Made by a program: the position numbers and the translations under genes
Shown: positions 1 through 8,196 of the stretch, one piece after another
Numbering within the stretch: the stretch's first letter is position 1
How the letters are laid out: every line of letters starts with the position of its first letter
Assembly (NCBI GenBank): GCA_947486575.1
Contig: CANKUB010000007.1
Location: forward strand, 1 to 64,000
Source: Betaproteobacteria bacterium
Lineage (GTDB): Bacteria > Pseudomonadota > Gammaproteobacteria > Burkholderiales > SG8-41
Direction: 5' to 3'
Length of the DNA stretch: 64,000 nucleotides
The notes under the pieces: generated by a model
Database searches by the model: none
What the model saw: only the letters and a program-made list of their open reading frames with translations
Told to the model about the DNA's origin: nothing

Positions 1-2
1 CT

Positions 3-1328
3 GCGCAAGCCTGCTGCGGCGTGATCAGTCGTGGCACTGCCACCATTTACAACGGCAAACTGTTCCGCGTCACGCTCGACAATCACGTGCTGGCGCTCGA
101 CATGAAAACCGGCAAGGAAATCTGGAAACAGAAATTCGCCGATCACAAGGAAGGCTACACCGCCACCAGCGCGCCGCTGATCGCCAATGGCGTGCTGATC
201 ACCGGCATGGCAGGCGGCGAATACACCACGCGCGGCTTTCTGAATGGCTGGGATCCTGAAACCGGCAAGCACCTGTGGCGCCGTTACACCGTCCCCGCGC
301 CTGGCGAGCCTGGTTCGGAAACGTGGCCGAAAGACACCGAAGCCTGGAAGTATGGCGGTGCGCCCACCTGGCGCAGTGGCGCATACGATCCCGAACTCGA
401 TCTCGTCTATTGGGGCACCGGCAATCCGGCGCCGTGGACGGCCAAAAGCCGTGATGCGCTTGACGGTCTGTACGCAAGCACGCTGCTCGCGATACGCCCC
501 AAGACTGGTGAAATTGTCTGGCATTACCAGTACACGCCGAACGATGTGTGGGACGTGGACGCCACCGACGAGCCGGTGCTCGCGGATATCACGTTTGAAG
601 GCAAGCCGCGCAAGGTACTGTTCCAGTTCAACAAGAATGGATTTGCCTACACCATTGATCGCACCAACGGCAAACTGCTGGCTGCGCACCCTTTCACGCG
701 CGTGAACTGGGCCTCACGCATTGATCTTAAAACCGGTCGGCCCGTAGTGAACGCCGAGCTTTACGATCAGATTCTCAAGGGCGAAGAAGTGTCGGTTTAT
801 CCGCAGCGCGGCGTGAACGCTGTGCCCATCGCTTATAACCCCAAGACTGGGCTGGCCTACACCAGTTCATGGGCCATCCCACGCATCTTCAAGGTCGCAC
901 CGCCAACCGGAAAGCCGCAAGTTATCGGTCAGCGCTCGACCGGGGTGATCGCGCGCCCCTACGTGGCGAAACCCGGTGAAGTGGTAGGTCACCACATTGC
1001 TTTTGATCCGGTAAGCGGCAAGAAAAAATGGGAAATTCCGCTGGTGGACCGCACCAACTCTTCAGGCATGCTGGCCACTGCGGGTGGCCTGCTTTTCACC
1101 GGCTCGGTGGAGGGCAAGTTCCTCGCGCTCGATGAAGAAACCGGCAAGACCGTGTGGGAATTCCAGACCAGCTCAGGCATCAATGCCACGGCCGTCACCT
1201 ACACACACAAAGGCCGGCAATACATCAGCATCGCCTCGGGCCTCGGCGGCAACTCGGCGCGCGCCATGTCGCGCGGCAATGTGCCGCTGGGTGGATCGAT
1301 GTGGACCTTTGCACTAATGCAAGACTAA
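3..1328 (+). CDS. PQQ-dependent alcohol dehydrogenase, 5'-truncated by window edge
   Basis: The reading frame is open to the left edge, so the gene starts outside the window. Its first visible residues include ACC, the adjacent-cysteine pair typical of methanol/ethanol-family quinoproteins, which lies about 100 residues into the family. Beta-propeller blade motifs follow (DMKTGKEIW, DPETGKHLW, RPKTGEIVW, DEETGKTVW). The stretch GTGNPAPW and then NDVWDVDATDE correspond to the PQQ site. WD holds the presumed catalytic Asp, and a second Asp lies two residues later, the position that separates lanthanide-type from calcium-type enzymes. The family oxidises alcohols in the periplasm and passes electrons to cytochrome c; a c-type cytochrome gene follows 19 bases downstream. 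Substrate unknown. Family call is firm; metal preference is inferred. Confidence 0.92.
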   Translation, partial: AQACCGVISRGTATIYNGKLFRVTLDNHVLALDMKTGKEIWKQKFADHKEGYTATSAPLIANGVLITGMAGGEYTTRGFLNGWDPETGKHLWRRYTVPAPGEPGSETWPKDTEAWKYGGAPTWRSGAYDPELDLVYWGTGNPAPWTAKSRDALDGLYASTLLAIRPKTGEIVWHYQYTPNDVWDVDATDEPVLADITFEGKPRKVLFQFNKNGFAYTIDRTNGKLLAAHPFTRVNWASRIDLKTGRPVVNAELYDQILKGEEVSVYPQRGVNAVPIAYNPKTGLAYTSSWAIPRIFKVAPPTGKPQVIGQRSTGVIARPYVAKPGEVVGHHIAFDPVSGKKKWEIPLVDRTNSSGMLATAGGLLFTGSVEGKFLALDEETGKTVWEFQTSSGINATAVTYTHKGRQYISIASGLGGNSARAMSRGNVPLGGSMWTFALMQD

Positions 1329-1347
1329 ACGACAGGAATCCGGCAAC

Positions 1348-1677
1348 GTGTTTTTTTTGAAATGGTTTTTATTGCTTCCCGTGTTGGCGTTCGCGAGTGG
1401 TGCGGGTTACGCACAGGCGCCCGGCGGCAGCGCATTCGCGCCGGCACAAATACAGCGCGGCGCGAATGTCTTCGCCAACTTCTGCACACCGTGCCACGGT
1501 GAACGCATGGGCAACCCGGAGTTGTTCAACCTGCGTGAATTTCCAAAAAGCGAGCGCGACCGCTTCATTAATTCCGTGTCCAACGGCAAAAACGGCATGC
1601 CGCCATGGCGCGGACAACTCAAGCCCGACGAGATTGAAGCCCTATGGGCCTATGTCTCGACAGGTGATAAAGACTAA
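1348..1677 (+). CDS. Small class I cytochrome c
   Basis: 109 residues beginning at GTG, with an N-terminal hydrophobic signal peptide (FFLKWFLLLPVLAFASG) ending near AYAQ-like residues. One heme site, CTPCH, lies near residue 48, and a GMPPW stretch near residue 86 offers the axial methionine. The C-terminal helix (PDEIEALWAYV) is typical of mono-heme cytochromes c. It sits 19 bases after the PQQ dehydrogenase and probably takes electrons from it in the periplasm. The size and the pairing fit a dedicated electron acceptor. The partner assignment is inferred from position only. Confidence 0.88.
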   Translation: MFFLKWFLLLPVLAFASGAGYAQAPGGSAFAPAQIQRGANVFANFCTPCHGERMGNPELFNLREFPKSERDRFINSVSNGKNGMPPWRGQLKPDEIEALWAYVSTGDKD

Positions 1678-1720
1678 TCGCTTACTCGACACTATTGCAG
1701 GCTCTATCTTCGGAGAATTC

Positions 1721-2683
1721 ATGCACCACCGCATCCTCGTCGCTGCAATCGTTTCTGCTTGCCTCTCGGTAACCTGCCTCGCCGCAGACTTCCCCGAAAA
1801 ATCGGTGCGCTTCATTGTGCCGTTTCCGCCGGGTGGCGGCACCGACGCGCTGGCGCGCATCCTCGCCTCAAAACTCACCGAGTCGTGGGGCCAGCAAGTC
1901 ATCATCGATAACCGTGGCGGCGCACAAGGCAGCCTTGGCACCGCGCTCGGAGCCAAGGCTGCGCCGGATGGCTACACGATTTTGCTCGGGCATTCGGGTG
2001 CGCTTGCGATCAATCCGCACATGTATTCCAACCCCGGCTATGATACGCTGAAAGATTTTGCGCCAGTAACGCGCGGCACCGAGATGCCGTACATACTGGT
2101 GCTGCACCCTTCGGTACCGGCGAAAACGATGAACGAACTCGCGCAACTCGCGAAGCAGCATCCGGGCAAACTCACTTTTGCCTCAACCTCTGCCGGCCCG
2201 CAATTGATGGGCGAACTGTTTCGTCTGATGACCAAAACAGACATGGTGCACGTGCCCTACAAAGGCGCGGGGCCTGCGGTAATTGATCTACTCGGCGGAC
2301 ATGTGGGGATCATGTTCTCCGTACCAAGCTCTGTGAATCCACACATCCGCGCGGGCAAGCTGCGGGCGCTGTCGGTTTCCGGCATGAAGCGCGATGAAAG
2401 CCTGCCTGATGTGCCCACGATGATTGAAGCGGGCTTCAAGGATTACGGCGATGCGCGCGAGTGGTACGGCATTCTTGCGCCCGCCGCAACATCGGCCGAC
2501 GCCGTGGCAAAGCTCAACGTGGCGCTGGTGCGCGCGCTGAATGCGCCCGATGTACACAAGCGCCTGCAGCCGCTGGCACAAAAGCCCGTGCCCGGAACAC
2601 CTGCTGATTTCGGTGACTATATTCGCACGCAGTACGGGCTTTGGAGCAAAGTGGTCAAGGTTACCGGCGCAAAAGCGGAGTAG
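1721..2683 (+). CDS. Tripartite tricarboxylate transporter substrate-binding protein (Bug/TctC family)
   Basis: 320 residues from the ATG at 1721, preceded by GGAG seven bases upstream; the ORF track extends this frame too far left. Signal peptide about residues 1-22. Family hallmarks in order: the ligand-loop motif PFPPGGGTD, DNRGGAQGS, APDGYT, HVPYKGAG followed by DLLGGH, and the C-terminal tail VTGAKAE. Bug proteins are periplasmic two-lobed receptors for carboxylates, working with TctA/TctB membrane proteins or in sensing. No tctA or tctB is present in this window. The ligand cannot be read from sequence. It follows the PQQ dehydrogenase and cytochrome by 43 bases and may be co-transcribed with them. 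Confidence 0.93.
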   Translation: MHHRILVAAIVSACLSVTCLAADFPEKSVRFIVPFPPGGGTDALARILASKLTESWGQQVIIDNRGGAQGSLGTALGAKAAPDGYTILLGHSGALAINPHMYSNPGYDTLKDFAPVTRGTEMPYILVLHPSVPAKTMNELAQLAKQHPGKLTFASTSAGPQLMGELFRLMTKTDMVHVPYKGAGPAVIDLLGGHVGIMFSVPSSVNPHIRAGKLRALSVSGMKRDESLPDVPTMIEAGFKDYGDAREWYGILAPAATSADAVAKLNVALVRALNAPDVHKRLQPLAQKPVPGTPADFGDYIRTQYGLWSKVVKVTGAKAE

Positions 2684-2857
2684 CGTGACCTGGCAAATTG
2701 CCAGCAGAATCATTCGCCTGCGGCACTTCGGTGCTAACCGTTGGGACACCATTACAACGCACTGACCCGGGAACACAGCCCTATTCGCCCCTCATCGTGC
2801 AAGTCAGGTTGCTTACAATTCCAGCAAGAATTGCTATCAACTCGAGAGGCAAGTACA

Positions 2858-3316
2858 ATGACAATGGATACAATGATCGCGCAGAGGCCAACCGGCCTTC
2901 CATTCATGCATGGGCTCAATATGGCAGAAAATACTCCCGAACGAAGTCTCCTGATCCGTTCTCGTGTGAGCGACGGGTATCACCTGAGCGAGAGCGGCCT
3001 CAAGGATTTGCAGCATGTGTTTACAGACTGGTTTCCGCGCACCATTTATTATGATCTGACCGACGATACGGTCAGCGTAGACGTTTCGGTGCGCAAGGAT
3101 TTCATCAGCGGCAAGGGCATGCTCACTGTTTCATTCAAAAGACAGGATGGCTCGGTGATCAAAAGCGGAGAGTATTCGCAGGACAGGCTGATCGGAAAAT
3201 CGTGCGAGTACTACGACAAAAAAAAGGCCCGTTACGATGGCAACAGAGACGGCTTCGATCATCGCATCGTACTGTATGACACAACACCCATCAGTACTTT
3301 GGGCCGCCTCAAGTAA
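2858..3316 (+). CDS. Hypothetical protein, 152 residues
   Basis: I do not recognise this family. The ORF track starts at 2741, but the ATG at 2858 has a good ribosome site (GAGAGG, seven bases upstream), so I place the start there. The product is soluble, with no signal peptide or membrane segment, and is rich in charged and aromatic residues (DWFPRTIYYDL, DGYHLSESGLKDL, KSCEYYDKKKARYDG). The alternating pattern around residues 55-100 suggests beta strands. It stands alone, 174 bases after a TctC gene, and is followed by about 100 bases without a gene. Normal codon use and a proper start argue that it is real. Confidence 0.6.
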   Translation: MTMDTMIAQRPTGLPFMHGLNMAENTPERSLLIRSRVSDGYHLSESGLKDLQHVFTDWFPRTIYYDLTDDTVSVDVSVRKDFISGKGMLTVSFKRQDGSVIKSGEYSQDRLIGKSCEYYDKKKARYDGNRDGFDHRIVLYDTTPISTLGRLK

Positions 3317-3370
3317 GCAGACGGACTTACCAATACCCAAAGCCAGCGTGATAGCCTCGCAGCATTGACC

Positions 3371-3396
3371 CATCGTAAGTTATTGTTTTTATTACT
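3371..3396 (-). repeat. Copy of AT-rich dispersed motif
   Basis: On the minus strand this reads AATAAAAACAATAACTTACG, close to the copies at 17484 and 62087. It sits in the gap between the hypothetical gene and the dioxygenase remnant. Confidence 0.5.
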
Positions 3397-3417
3397 TTTT
3401 TATAGCACTCCTGTCCG

Positions 3418-3720
3418 TCATAACGGTATTGCCATCCACGTATCAACACGTCGACCGTCAATCACTACGATGCGCTCCTCGAATTGAGCGCGCCCATTTT
3501 CACCCGCGACGTGTAGGCGGTCGTGGCAGCGACAGCGGCAGACAGCGCTGATGGTTCTCTGCGGTAGTGCGCGATAGCGCGCTTGCTCGACAATGAAATC
3601 TGGCCCCGCTTCTATCTGATCATCATCTATGGCACGCGCGTATCGCGCGAGCCGGTTCTCGACGCTTGGTTGCAGTTCAGTGTCCATGCGCGCACGCTCA
3701 AGCTGGATGAGCGTAGTCAT
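3418..3720 (-). pseudogene. Remnant of a ring-hydroxylating dioxygenase small (beta) subunit
   Basis: A 100-residue frame from the ATG at 3720. The N-terminal part (ENRLARYARAIDDDQIEAGP then ARYRALPQR) resembles the start of aromatic-ring dioxygenase beta subunits of the terephthalate TphA3 type. The C-terminus (FEERIVVIDGRRVDTWMAIPL) matches their conserved ending with D-T-x-x-A-x-PL. The family is about 150-170 residues long, so roughly 55 residues from the middle are missing: the two ends are joined through a low-quality stretch (SAVCRCRCHD). No alpha subunit is nearby. I read it as an internally deleted, non-functional relic. A very short divergent NTF2-fold protein is the alternative. 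The match is from memory of the family, not an alignment. Confidence 0.6.
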
Positions 3721-3787
3721 TTTGCGTCTACAATAACCCGCAGGATTACAATGACACCGGCTACGCCGCCAACTGTGGAGACACGCA

Positions 3788-4663
3788 ATGACCAAGACCT
3801 GCGAATTCATCACTGAAGACATCGAATACCTGCGTCACGGCGAGCGGGCGCTGAAGCTGCGACTCTATAAGCCGCAAGGCGCAGGCCCATTTCCGCTGGT
3901 GGTGGATTTACACGGTGGCGCATGGGGCAAGGGTAGTTTCGAAGAATGCGCGGGCCGCGACGAGGTTTTAGCGCGCGCCGGGCTGCTGGTCGCGGCGCTC
4001 GATTTCCGTGACGGCAAGGATGGGTATCCGACAGCGCTGGTGGACATCAACTACGCGATTCGCTGGCTGAAATCACGGGCCACGCAGCTCCACACGCGCG
4101 CTGATCGGGTGGGTATTTGCGGTCAATCGAGCGGCGGTCATCTTGCGATGCTGGCGGCGATGCTGCCACATAATCCGCGTTACACGGCGATTGCATTGCC
4201 CGCGGGGTCACCCGCCGTTGATGCCACGGTACGCAGCGTCGCCATGGCATGGCCGGTAATCAATCCGCTATCACGCTATCGCAATGCCCTGCGCGAACGC
4301 GCCAAAGGCACGGCGTGGGTTGGCGATATACCGGAACGACAAAGCGCATTCTGGAAGAACGACGAGAATATGATCGAGGGCAATCCGGTGCTGATGCTCG
4401 AACGCGGCGAGAAAGTATCCCTGCCGCCCGCGCTGTGGCTGCAGGGACGCCCTGATCCGGTACACGATTACCGCGATCCTGAGTCGCCTGTTGCACTCAA
4501 TGAGCCGGAGCGTTTCACAGCAATTTATCGCAAAGCCGGTGGCGCGATTGATCTGCTCTACGTTGATCAGGCTGCGCGCACCACAGCGGCCGCACGTGAT
4601 CCGATTGCGGCCTTTTTCCTGCGGGAAATGGCCGTTGCGCATGAGGTTGGCGCTACGGCATAG
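3788..4663 (+). CDS. Alpha/beta hydrolase (esterase-like)
   Basis: 291 residues, no signal peptide, so cytoplasmic. The oxyanion-hole motif HGGAW lies near residue 43 and the nucleophile elbow GQSSGGH near residue 115, as in the hormone-sensitive-lipase/BD-FAE-like esterases. The acid is probably in GRPDPVHDYRD near residue 226. A clear C-terminal catalytic His is not obvious in the last 50 residues, which leaves activity open. It lies 37 bases before a CaiB-type CoA-transferase on the same strand, so the two are probably co-transcribed and may act on the same carboxylic ester or acid. Substrate unknown. Confidence 0.85.
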   Translation: MTKTCEFITEDIEYLRHGERALKLRLYKPQGAGPFPLVVDLHGGAWGKGSFEECAGRDEVLARAGLLVAALDFRDGKDGYPTALVDINYAIRWLKSRATQLHTRADRVGICGQSSGGHLAMLAAMLPHNPRYTAIALPAGSPAVDATVRSVAMAWPVINPLSRYRNALRERAKGTAWVGDIPERQSAFWKNDENMIEGNPVLMLERGEKVSLPPALWLQGRPDPVHDYRDPESPVALNEPERFTAIYRKAGGAIDLLYVDQAARTTAAARDPIAAFFLREMAVAHEVGATA

Positions 4664-4700
4664 CAAACATAGACACCAGAAAAGATAGAGGATTATCACC

Positions 4701-5918
4701 ATGACGCAACCACGCGGCCCGCTAGATGGCGTAAAAATTGTAGCCTGCTCAACTGCGCAGGCCGGTACGGTGCCTTACATGCTGATGGCTGATCTGGGTG
4801 CTGAGGTGATCAAAATCGAAGTGCCCGGCAAAGGTGACAACTCGCGCACGTCCAGCGTGTTTCCCGGTTTGCCCAGCACCTATTTTGAAACCAATAACCG
4901 TGGCGTAAAGAGTTTTACGCTCAACATGAAATCTGCGGAAGCGCGTGAGATTCTGCACAAGCTGGTGGCGCGTGCCGATATCTTCGGTCAGAACTTTCGC
5001 CCCGGTGCTGCGGAGAAAAACGGTTTTGGCTATGAGGATTTGAAAAAGATCAATCCGAAGCTGGTGTACGTGTCGATTTCCGGCTATGGCCCCAAAGGCC
5101 CGAACGCCGCGCTACCGGGCACCGATTCGATGGCACAGGCGCTGGGCGGCATTGCTGAAGCTTATTCCACACCGGGCCAGCCTCTGCGCGCTGGCGTGGT
5201 GTCGGTGGCAGATGAAACTTGCGCGATTCTCGCCTTTGGCGGCATGCTGGCCGCACTGCACTGCGCCCGCACACAGGGCATCGGGCAAAAGGTTGATTGT
5301 TCACTACTGGGCGGACAGATACGCCTGATGGGCTGGACGCTGACCACCGCGATGTGGCGCAATCGCCCGCCCGTTACCGGGCAGGCGCGCGTCAACGGCA
5401 CGCCGGAGCGGCCCGGCCTCTCGGCCAGTTTTAACGACATCCATGGCAAGCCGCTGGTGTTCCAACTCAACGGCGCTGCCAAGTGGAAGCAGGCGATGAC
5501 GGCGCTGGGCTTCTACGACACGCTGTCACACGCAGGGTTTGCCGAACTCGGTGTGGTGATCGGCAACGATGAACAGCGCGAGACATTGCTTGCGACGCTC
5601 GATGGCCTGTTCGCAACCGGCCCGCGCGACAAATGGGTGGCGATTCTACGCGCTGCCGATATTGTTTCAGCACCCATCAACACGCTGCTCGAAGCCGCCA
5701 GCGATCCTGACGTGCTCGCCAACGGCTATATCACCGAGGTGGATTATCCGAAGCACGGCAAGAAGCTGAAAGTGCATGGATCACCGTGGCAATTTTCCGA
5801 AACGCCAGCGAAGATCGGTGTGGCGCCCGAACTCGGCGAACACAACGACGCCGTGTTAAAAGAGATCGGCTACAGCGCAACAGAAATACAAGGCTTGCGC
5901 GATCGCAAAGTTATCTGA
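4701..5918 (+). CDS. CaiB/BaiF family (class III) CoA-transferase
   Basis: 405 residues, the usual family length. The start DGVKIVACS, the segment DLGAEVIKIEVPGKGD near residue 30, NNRGVKSFTLN near 65, and VYVSISGYGPKGP near 120 are all family signatures. The conserved catalytic Asp is in PGTDSMAQALGG near residue 140. These enzymes move CoA between carboxylic acids by a covalent aspartyl-CoA intermediate. It follows the alpha/beta hydrolase closely and converges on a bicupin gene 12 bases beyond its end. It probably activates an organic acid brought in by one of the nearby TctC systems; that link is inference. Confidence 0.93.
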   Translation: MTQPRGPLDGVKIVACSTAQAGTVPYMLMADLGAEVIKIEVPGKGDNSRTSSVFPGLPSTYFETNNRGVKSFTLNMKSAEAREILHKLVARADIFGQNFRPGAAEKNGFGYEDLKKINPKLVYVSISGYGPKGPNAALPGTDSMAQALGGIAEAYSTPGQPLRAGVVSVADETCAILAFGGMLAALHCARTQGIGQKVDCSLLGGQIRLMGWTLTTAMWRNRPPVTGQARVNGTPERPGLSASFNDIHGKPLVFQLNGAAKWKQAMTALGFYDTLSHAGFAELGVVIGNDEQRETLLATLDGLFATGPRDKWVAILRAADIVSAPINTLLEAASDPDVLANGYITEVDYPKHGKKLKVHGSPWQFSETPAKIGVAPELGEHNDAVLKEIGYSATEIQGLRDRKVI

Positions 5919-5930
5919 CGAAACGACGCA

Positions 5931-6815
5931 TCATCCCGCAAACGCAAACCGCGTATCCTGCACCGTTACGATACGCGCGCCTTTCGTTCCCGCAACAATG
6001 CCGTGCGAAACCTGTGGCGGCACGTGAATCACGAAGCGTTCTTTCACGTGATGTGAATTATCCGCAACGGACGCCTGCACATCGCCTTCCGCTACCAGTG
6101 TAAATTGTTCATTCTCGTGCCCATGTGCGGGCAAGGTGGCGCCGGGTGCGAGATCAAGCACCGCCACTTGCAGTTTTTCACTAATCAACAAGCCACCACT
6201 CACACCACTGGCCAACTGCAAACCCGGCACCATGCGTGCGCTGCTGCCGCGCCCCGCCCTTTCCGAAAGATCATTAAAATCATATACATAGCGCGTTTTT
6301 TCGCCCTGCGGATCAGTGCCTGATTCAGTCATCATCTGGGTAGTGGTTCTTCTGGGCTCATCCGCGCGTTTGCCAAACCCCGGCAAATAAAACGGCCCGT
6401 CATACTTGCCATCAACCGGCGGGCCGGTGATGCCGTGGCGCGTATCTTTCATTGCAAAAAAGTACATGTCTTCGTCGGGGCATGCCTGCCCCGTGTGTAC
6501 CGACATCGAGGGCGTATGTACGATCATGCCTTTTTTGCCGAACGTTTTCATTGCCTCATTGATATCCGACACCATCACACCCTGCAGTATGTAATTAAAC
6601 TGCTCATTCGGATGCGTATGCGCCTTGGCGCCCGAACCTGCCGCCTGCATCGCCAACGCCACCGCGACGTGCTCGCCGTAGAGCACGGCACCGATAGTGG
6701 ACGACTTGCCAGTTTCCATAGTCGGCCCCGACAGTACGCGGCGCGGCGCGACCCTGGCGCTGGTCGGATTGTCAGGCGCGGTATTGAGTTCTTCGTAACC
6801 GTAGATGTATTGCAC
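5931..6815 (-). CDS. Two-domain cupin protein
   Basis: 294 residues with two cupin barrels. The first carries HTHPNEQFNYILQG near residue 81, the second PAHGHENEQFTLVAEG near residue 232. Both keep the H-x-H-x(n)-E pattern that binds a divalent metal, and the downstream cupin His is visible in domain 2 (PPQVSHGIVAG). This shape resembles bicupin dioxygenases and isomerases (gentisate 1,2-dioxygenase-like) but I cannot name a reaction. It reads divergently from the TctC gene at 6905, with 89 bases between, and converges on the CoA-transferase. No signal peptide. A role in aromatic or hydroxy-acid breakdown is a guess from context. Confidence 0.85.
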   Translation of the reverse strand: MQYIYGYEELNTAPDNPTSARVAPRRVLSGPTMETGKSSTIGAVLYGEHVAVALAMQAAGSGAKAHTHPNEQFNYILQGVMVSDINEAMKTFGKKGMIVHTPSMSVHTGQACPDEDMYFFAMKDTRHGITGPPVDGKYDGPFYLPGFGKRADEPRRTTTQMMTESGTDPQGEKTRYVYDFNDLSERAGRGSSARMVPGLQLASGVSGGLLISEKLQVAVLDLAPGATLPAHGHENEQFTLVAEGDVQASVADNSHHVKERFVIHVPPQVSHGIVAGTKGARIVTVQDTRFAFAG

Positions 6816-6904
6816 GATGGCACCTTTTTCACATAATCTGTCGGGACAAATTTACCATAGCATCCGGTAACATCGGCAGCGTGAATTAAATTGCGAGGCA
6901 TAAC

Positions 6905-7879
6905 ATGATCAGCAAAACGTTGTGCGCAGTAGCTGCGGGACTATCCAGTCTGCTTGCCCTCACCGCGCACGCGGCAGATGCTTATCCCGCACGCCCCATT
7001 CGCATGGTTATCGCCAACGGGCCGGGGTCAGCGGGCGACATTCTTGGCCGTATTGCGTTCATACGCACAGCAGAAATCCTGGGGCAGCCCATCGTTGTCG
7101 ATAACCGGCCAGGTGCGGGCGGCACTATCGGTGTGGAAATCGTTGCGCGCGCCGCGCCCGATGGCTACACGCTGCTGGGCACGTCGTTTGCCACGCTCGC
7201 GGTAGCGCCGCACACCTACAAAAATGTGTCGTACCATCCGGTGAACGACTTCGCGCCAGTGTCGTTGTTCGCCATCACGCAGGCAGGCCTGTGCGTCAAC
7301 GCCGCATTGCCGGTGAAATCCACACGCGAACTCATCGAACTTGCACGTGTGCGTCAGGGCAAACTGCTGATGGCCTCGGCCGGCATTGGCTCCACCAGCC
7401 ATCTCGCCGGTTTGATGTTCACCACCGCAGCTGGCATAGCAGTCACCCACGTGCCATACAAGGGTGGCGGCCCATCCGCTGCGGCCATCGGTGCGGGGGA
7501 AGCGCATTGGGCGCTGGGGCCGCTATCGGCGTATCTCGCAGCCTGGAAAACCGGCCGCGCGCGCTGCATCGCGGTCAGCGGCGAAAAGCGTTCGACCCTA
7601 TTTCCCGACCTGCCGACCATCGCCGAAGGCGGCGTGCCGGGGTTCAAATTCCTCGGATGGAATGGCGTGCTCGCGCCCAAGAACACATCGCGCGCCCTCA
7701 TCGACCGGCTCAACAGCGCGCTGGTGCAGGCACTGAAAACAGCCGAAGTGCGGCAGCTTTACGCTGCACAAGGCGAAGAACCCGCGTGGACCACGCCGGA
7801 GGAATACGCAAAAATAGTCCGTGAAGATTACGAGCGCTATGGCAAGGTGGTGAAAATGGCGGGGGTAAAAGCCGAGTAA
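6905..7879 (+). CDS. TctC-family substrate-binding protein
   Basis: 324 residues with a clear signal peptide (about 1-23, ending THAADA). The first ligand loop is unusual: IANGPGSAGDILGR instead of the common PFAPGGxxD, so the Gly-Gly pair is changed and ligand contacts may differ. The rest is standard: DNRPGAGGTIG, APDGYTLLG, HVPYKGGGPS and a MAGVKAE tail. It is divergent from the bicupin gene and is followed by a 317-base gap, so it is probably a single transcription unit. Confidence 0.9.
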   Translation: MISKTLCAVAAGLSSLLALTAHAADAYPARPIRMVIANGPGSAGDILGRIAFIRTAEILGQPIVVDNRPGAGGTIGVEIVARAAPDGYTLLGTSFATLAVAPHTYKNVSYHPVNDFAPVSLFAITQAGLCVNAALPVKSTRELIELARVRQGKLLMASAGIGSTSHLAGLMFTTAAGIAVTHVPYKGGGPSAAAIGAGEAHWALGPLSAYLAAWKTGRARCIAVSGEKRSTLFPDLPTIAEGGVPGFKFLGWNGVLAPKNTSRALIDRLNSALVQALKTAEVRQLYAAQGEEPAWTTPEEYAKIVREDYERYGKVVKMAGVKAE

Positions 7880-8196
7880 GCGATGGCGGAATTGCGTGAC
7901 TTTAGATTTGGACTGCGGAAGCTGATCTGACGGGCATCGTCAGACAGGATCGAACGTTGATCTCTAAAGCGGGCACCTAGATAGCTCGGGGAATGTACTT
8001 GGTAGCCGAAACAACCGGCGATAACCCGCCAGTCATGGGCGCGGTCCAATCGTTCCATTGGTTTGACATGGCACAGTCCGAAGGGACTGGGTTCTCCCAA
8101 AACTACAGATAGGCCAGCATATACCGGCGGAACACACTTGCAAGACGTTCGATTCAAATTCAACTAGACTCACGTTTTTCTGAGGAGGAAACAACC
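7880..8196. other. 317-base gap without a recognisable gene
   Basis: No convincing ORF. A 108-residue minus-strand frame overlaps the end of the TctC gene and looks like chance. Two perfect inverted repeats are present: TCTGACG/CGTCAGA at 7926-7944 with a 5-base loop, and CAGTCC/GGACTG near 8079. Neither has a T-run. The right end holds the strong ribosome site GAGGAGG of the next gene. Composition resembles a decayed gene, but I cannot identify it. Confidence 0.4.

Noticed and set aside
2689-2705. Terminator at CTGGCAA-A-TTGCCAG after the first TctC gene
   Set aside because: The palindrome has a one-base centre, so it cannot form a hairpin with a normal loop, and no T-run follows.
7837-8163. 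108-residue minus-strand ORF between a TctC gene and the MBL hydrolase
   Set aside because: No start signal, overlaps the TctC gene and has no recognisable domain; composition looks like chance or decayed sequence.
8140-8165. tRNA-like T-arm sequence GTTCGATTC
   Set aside because: No matching stem, no anticodon or acceptor arm around it.
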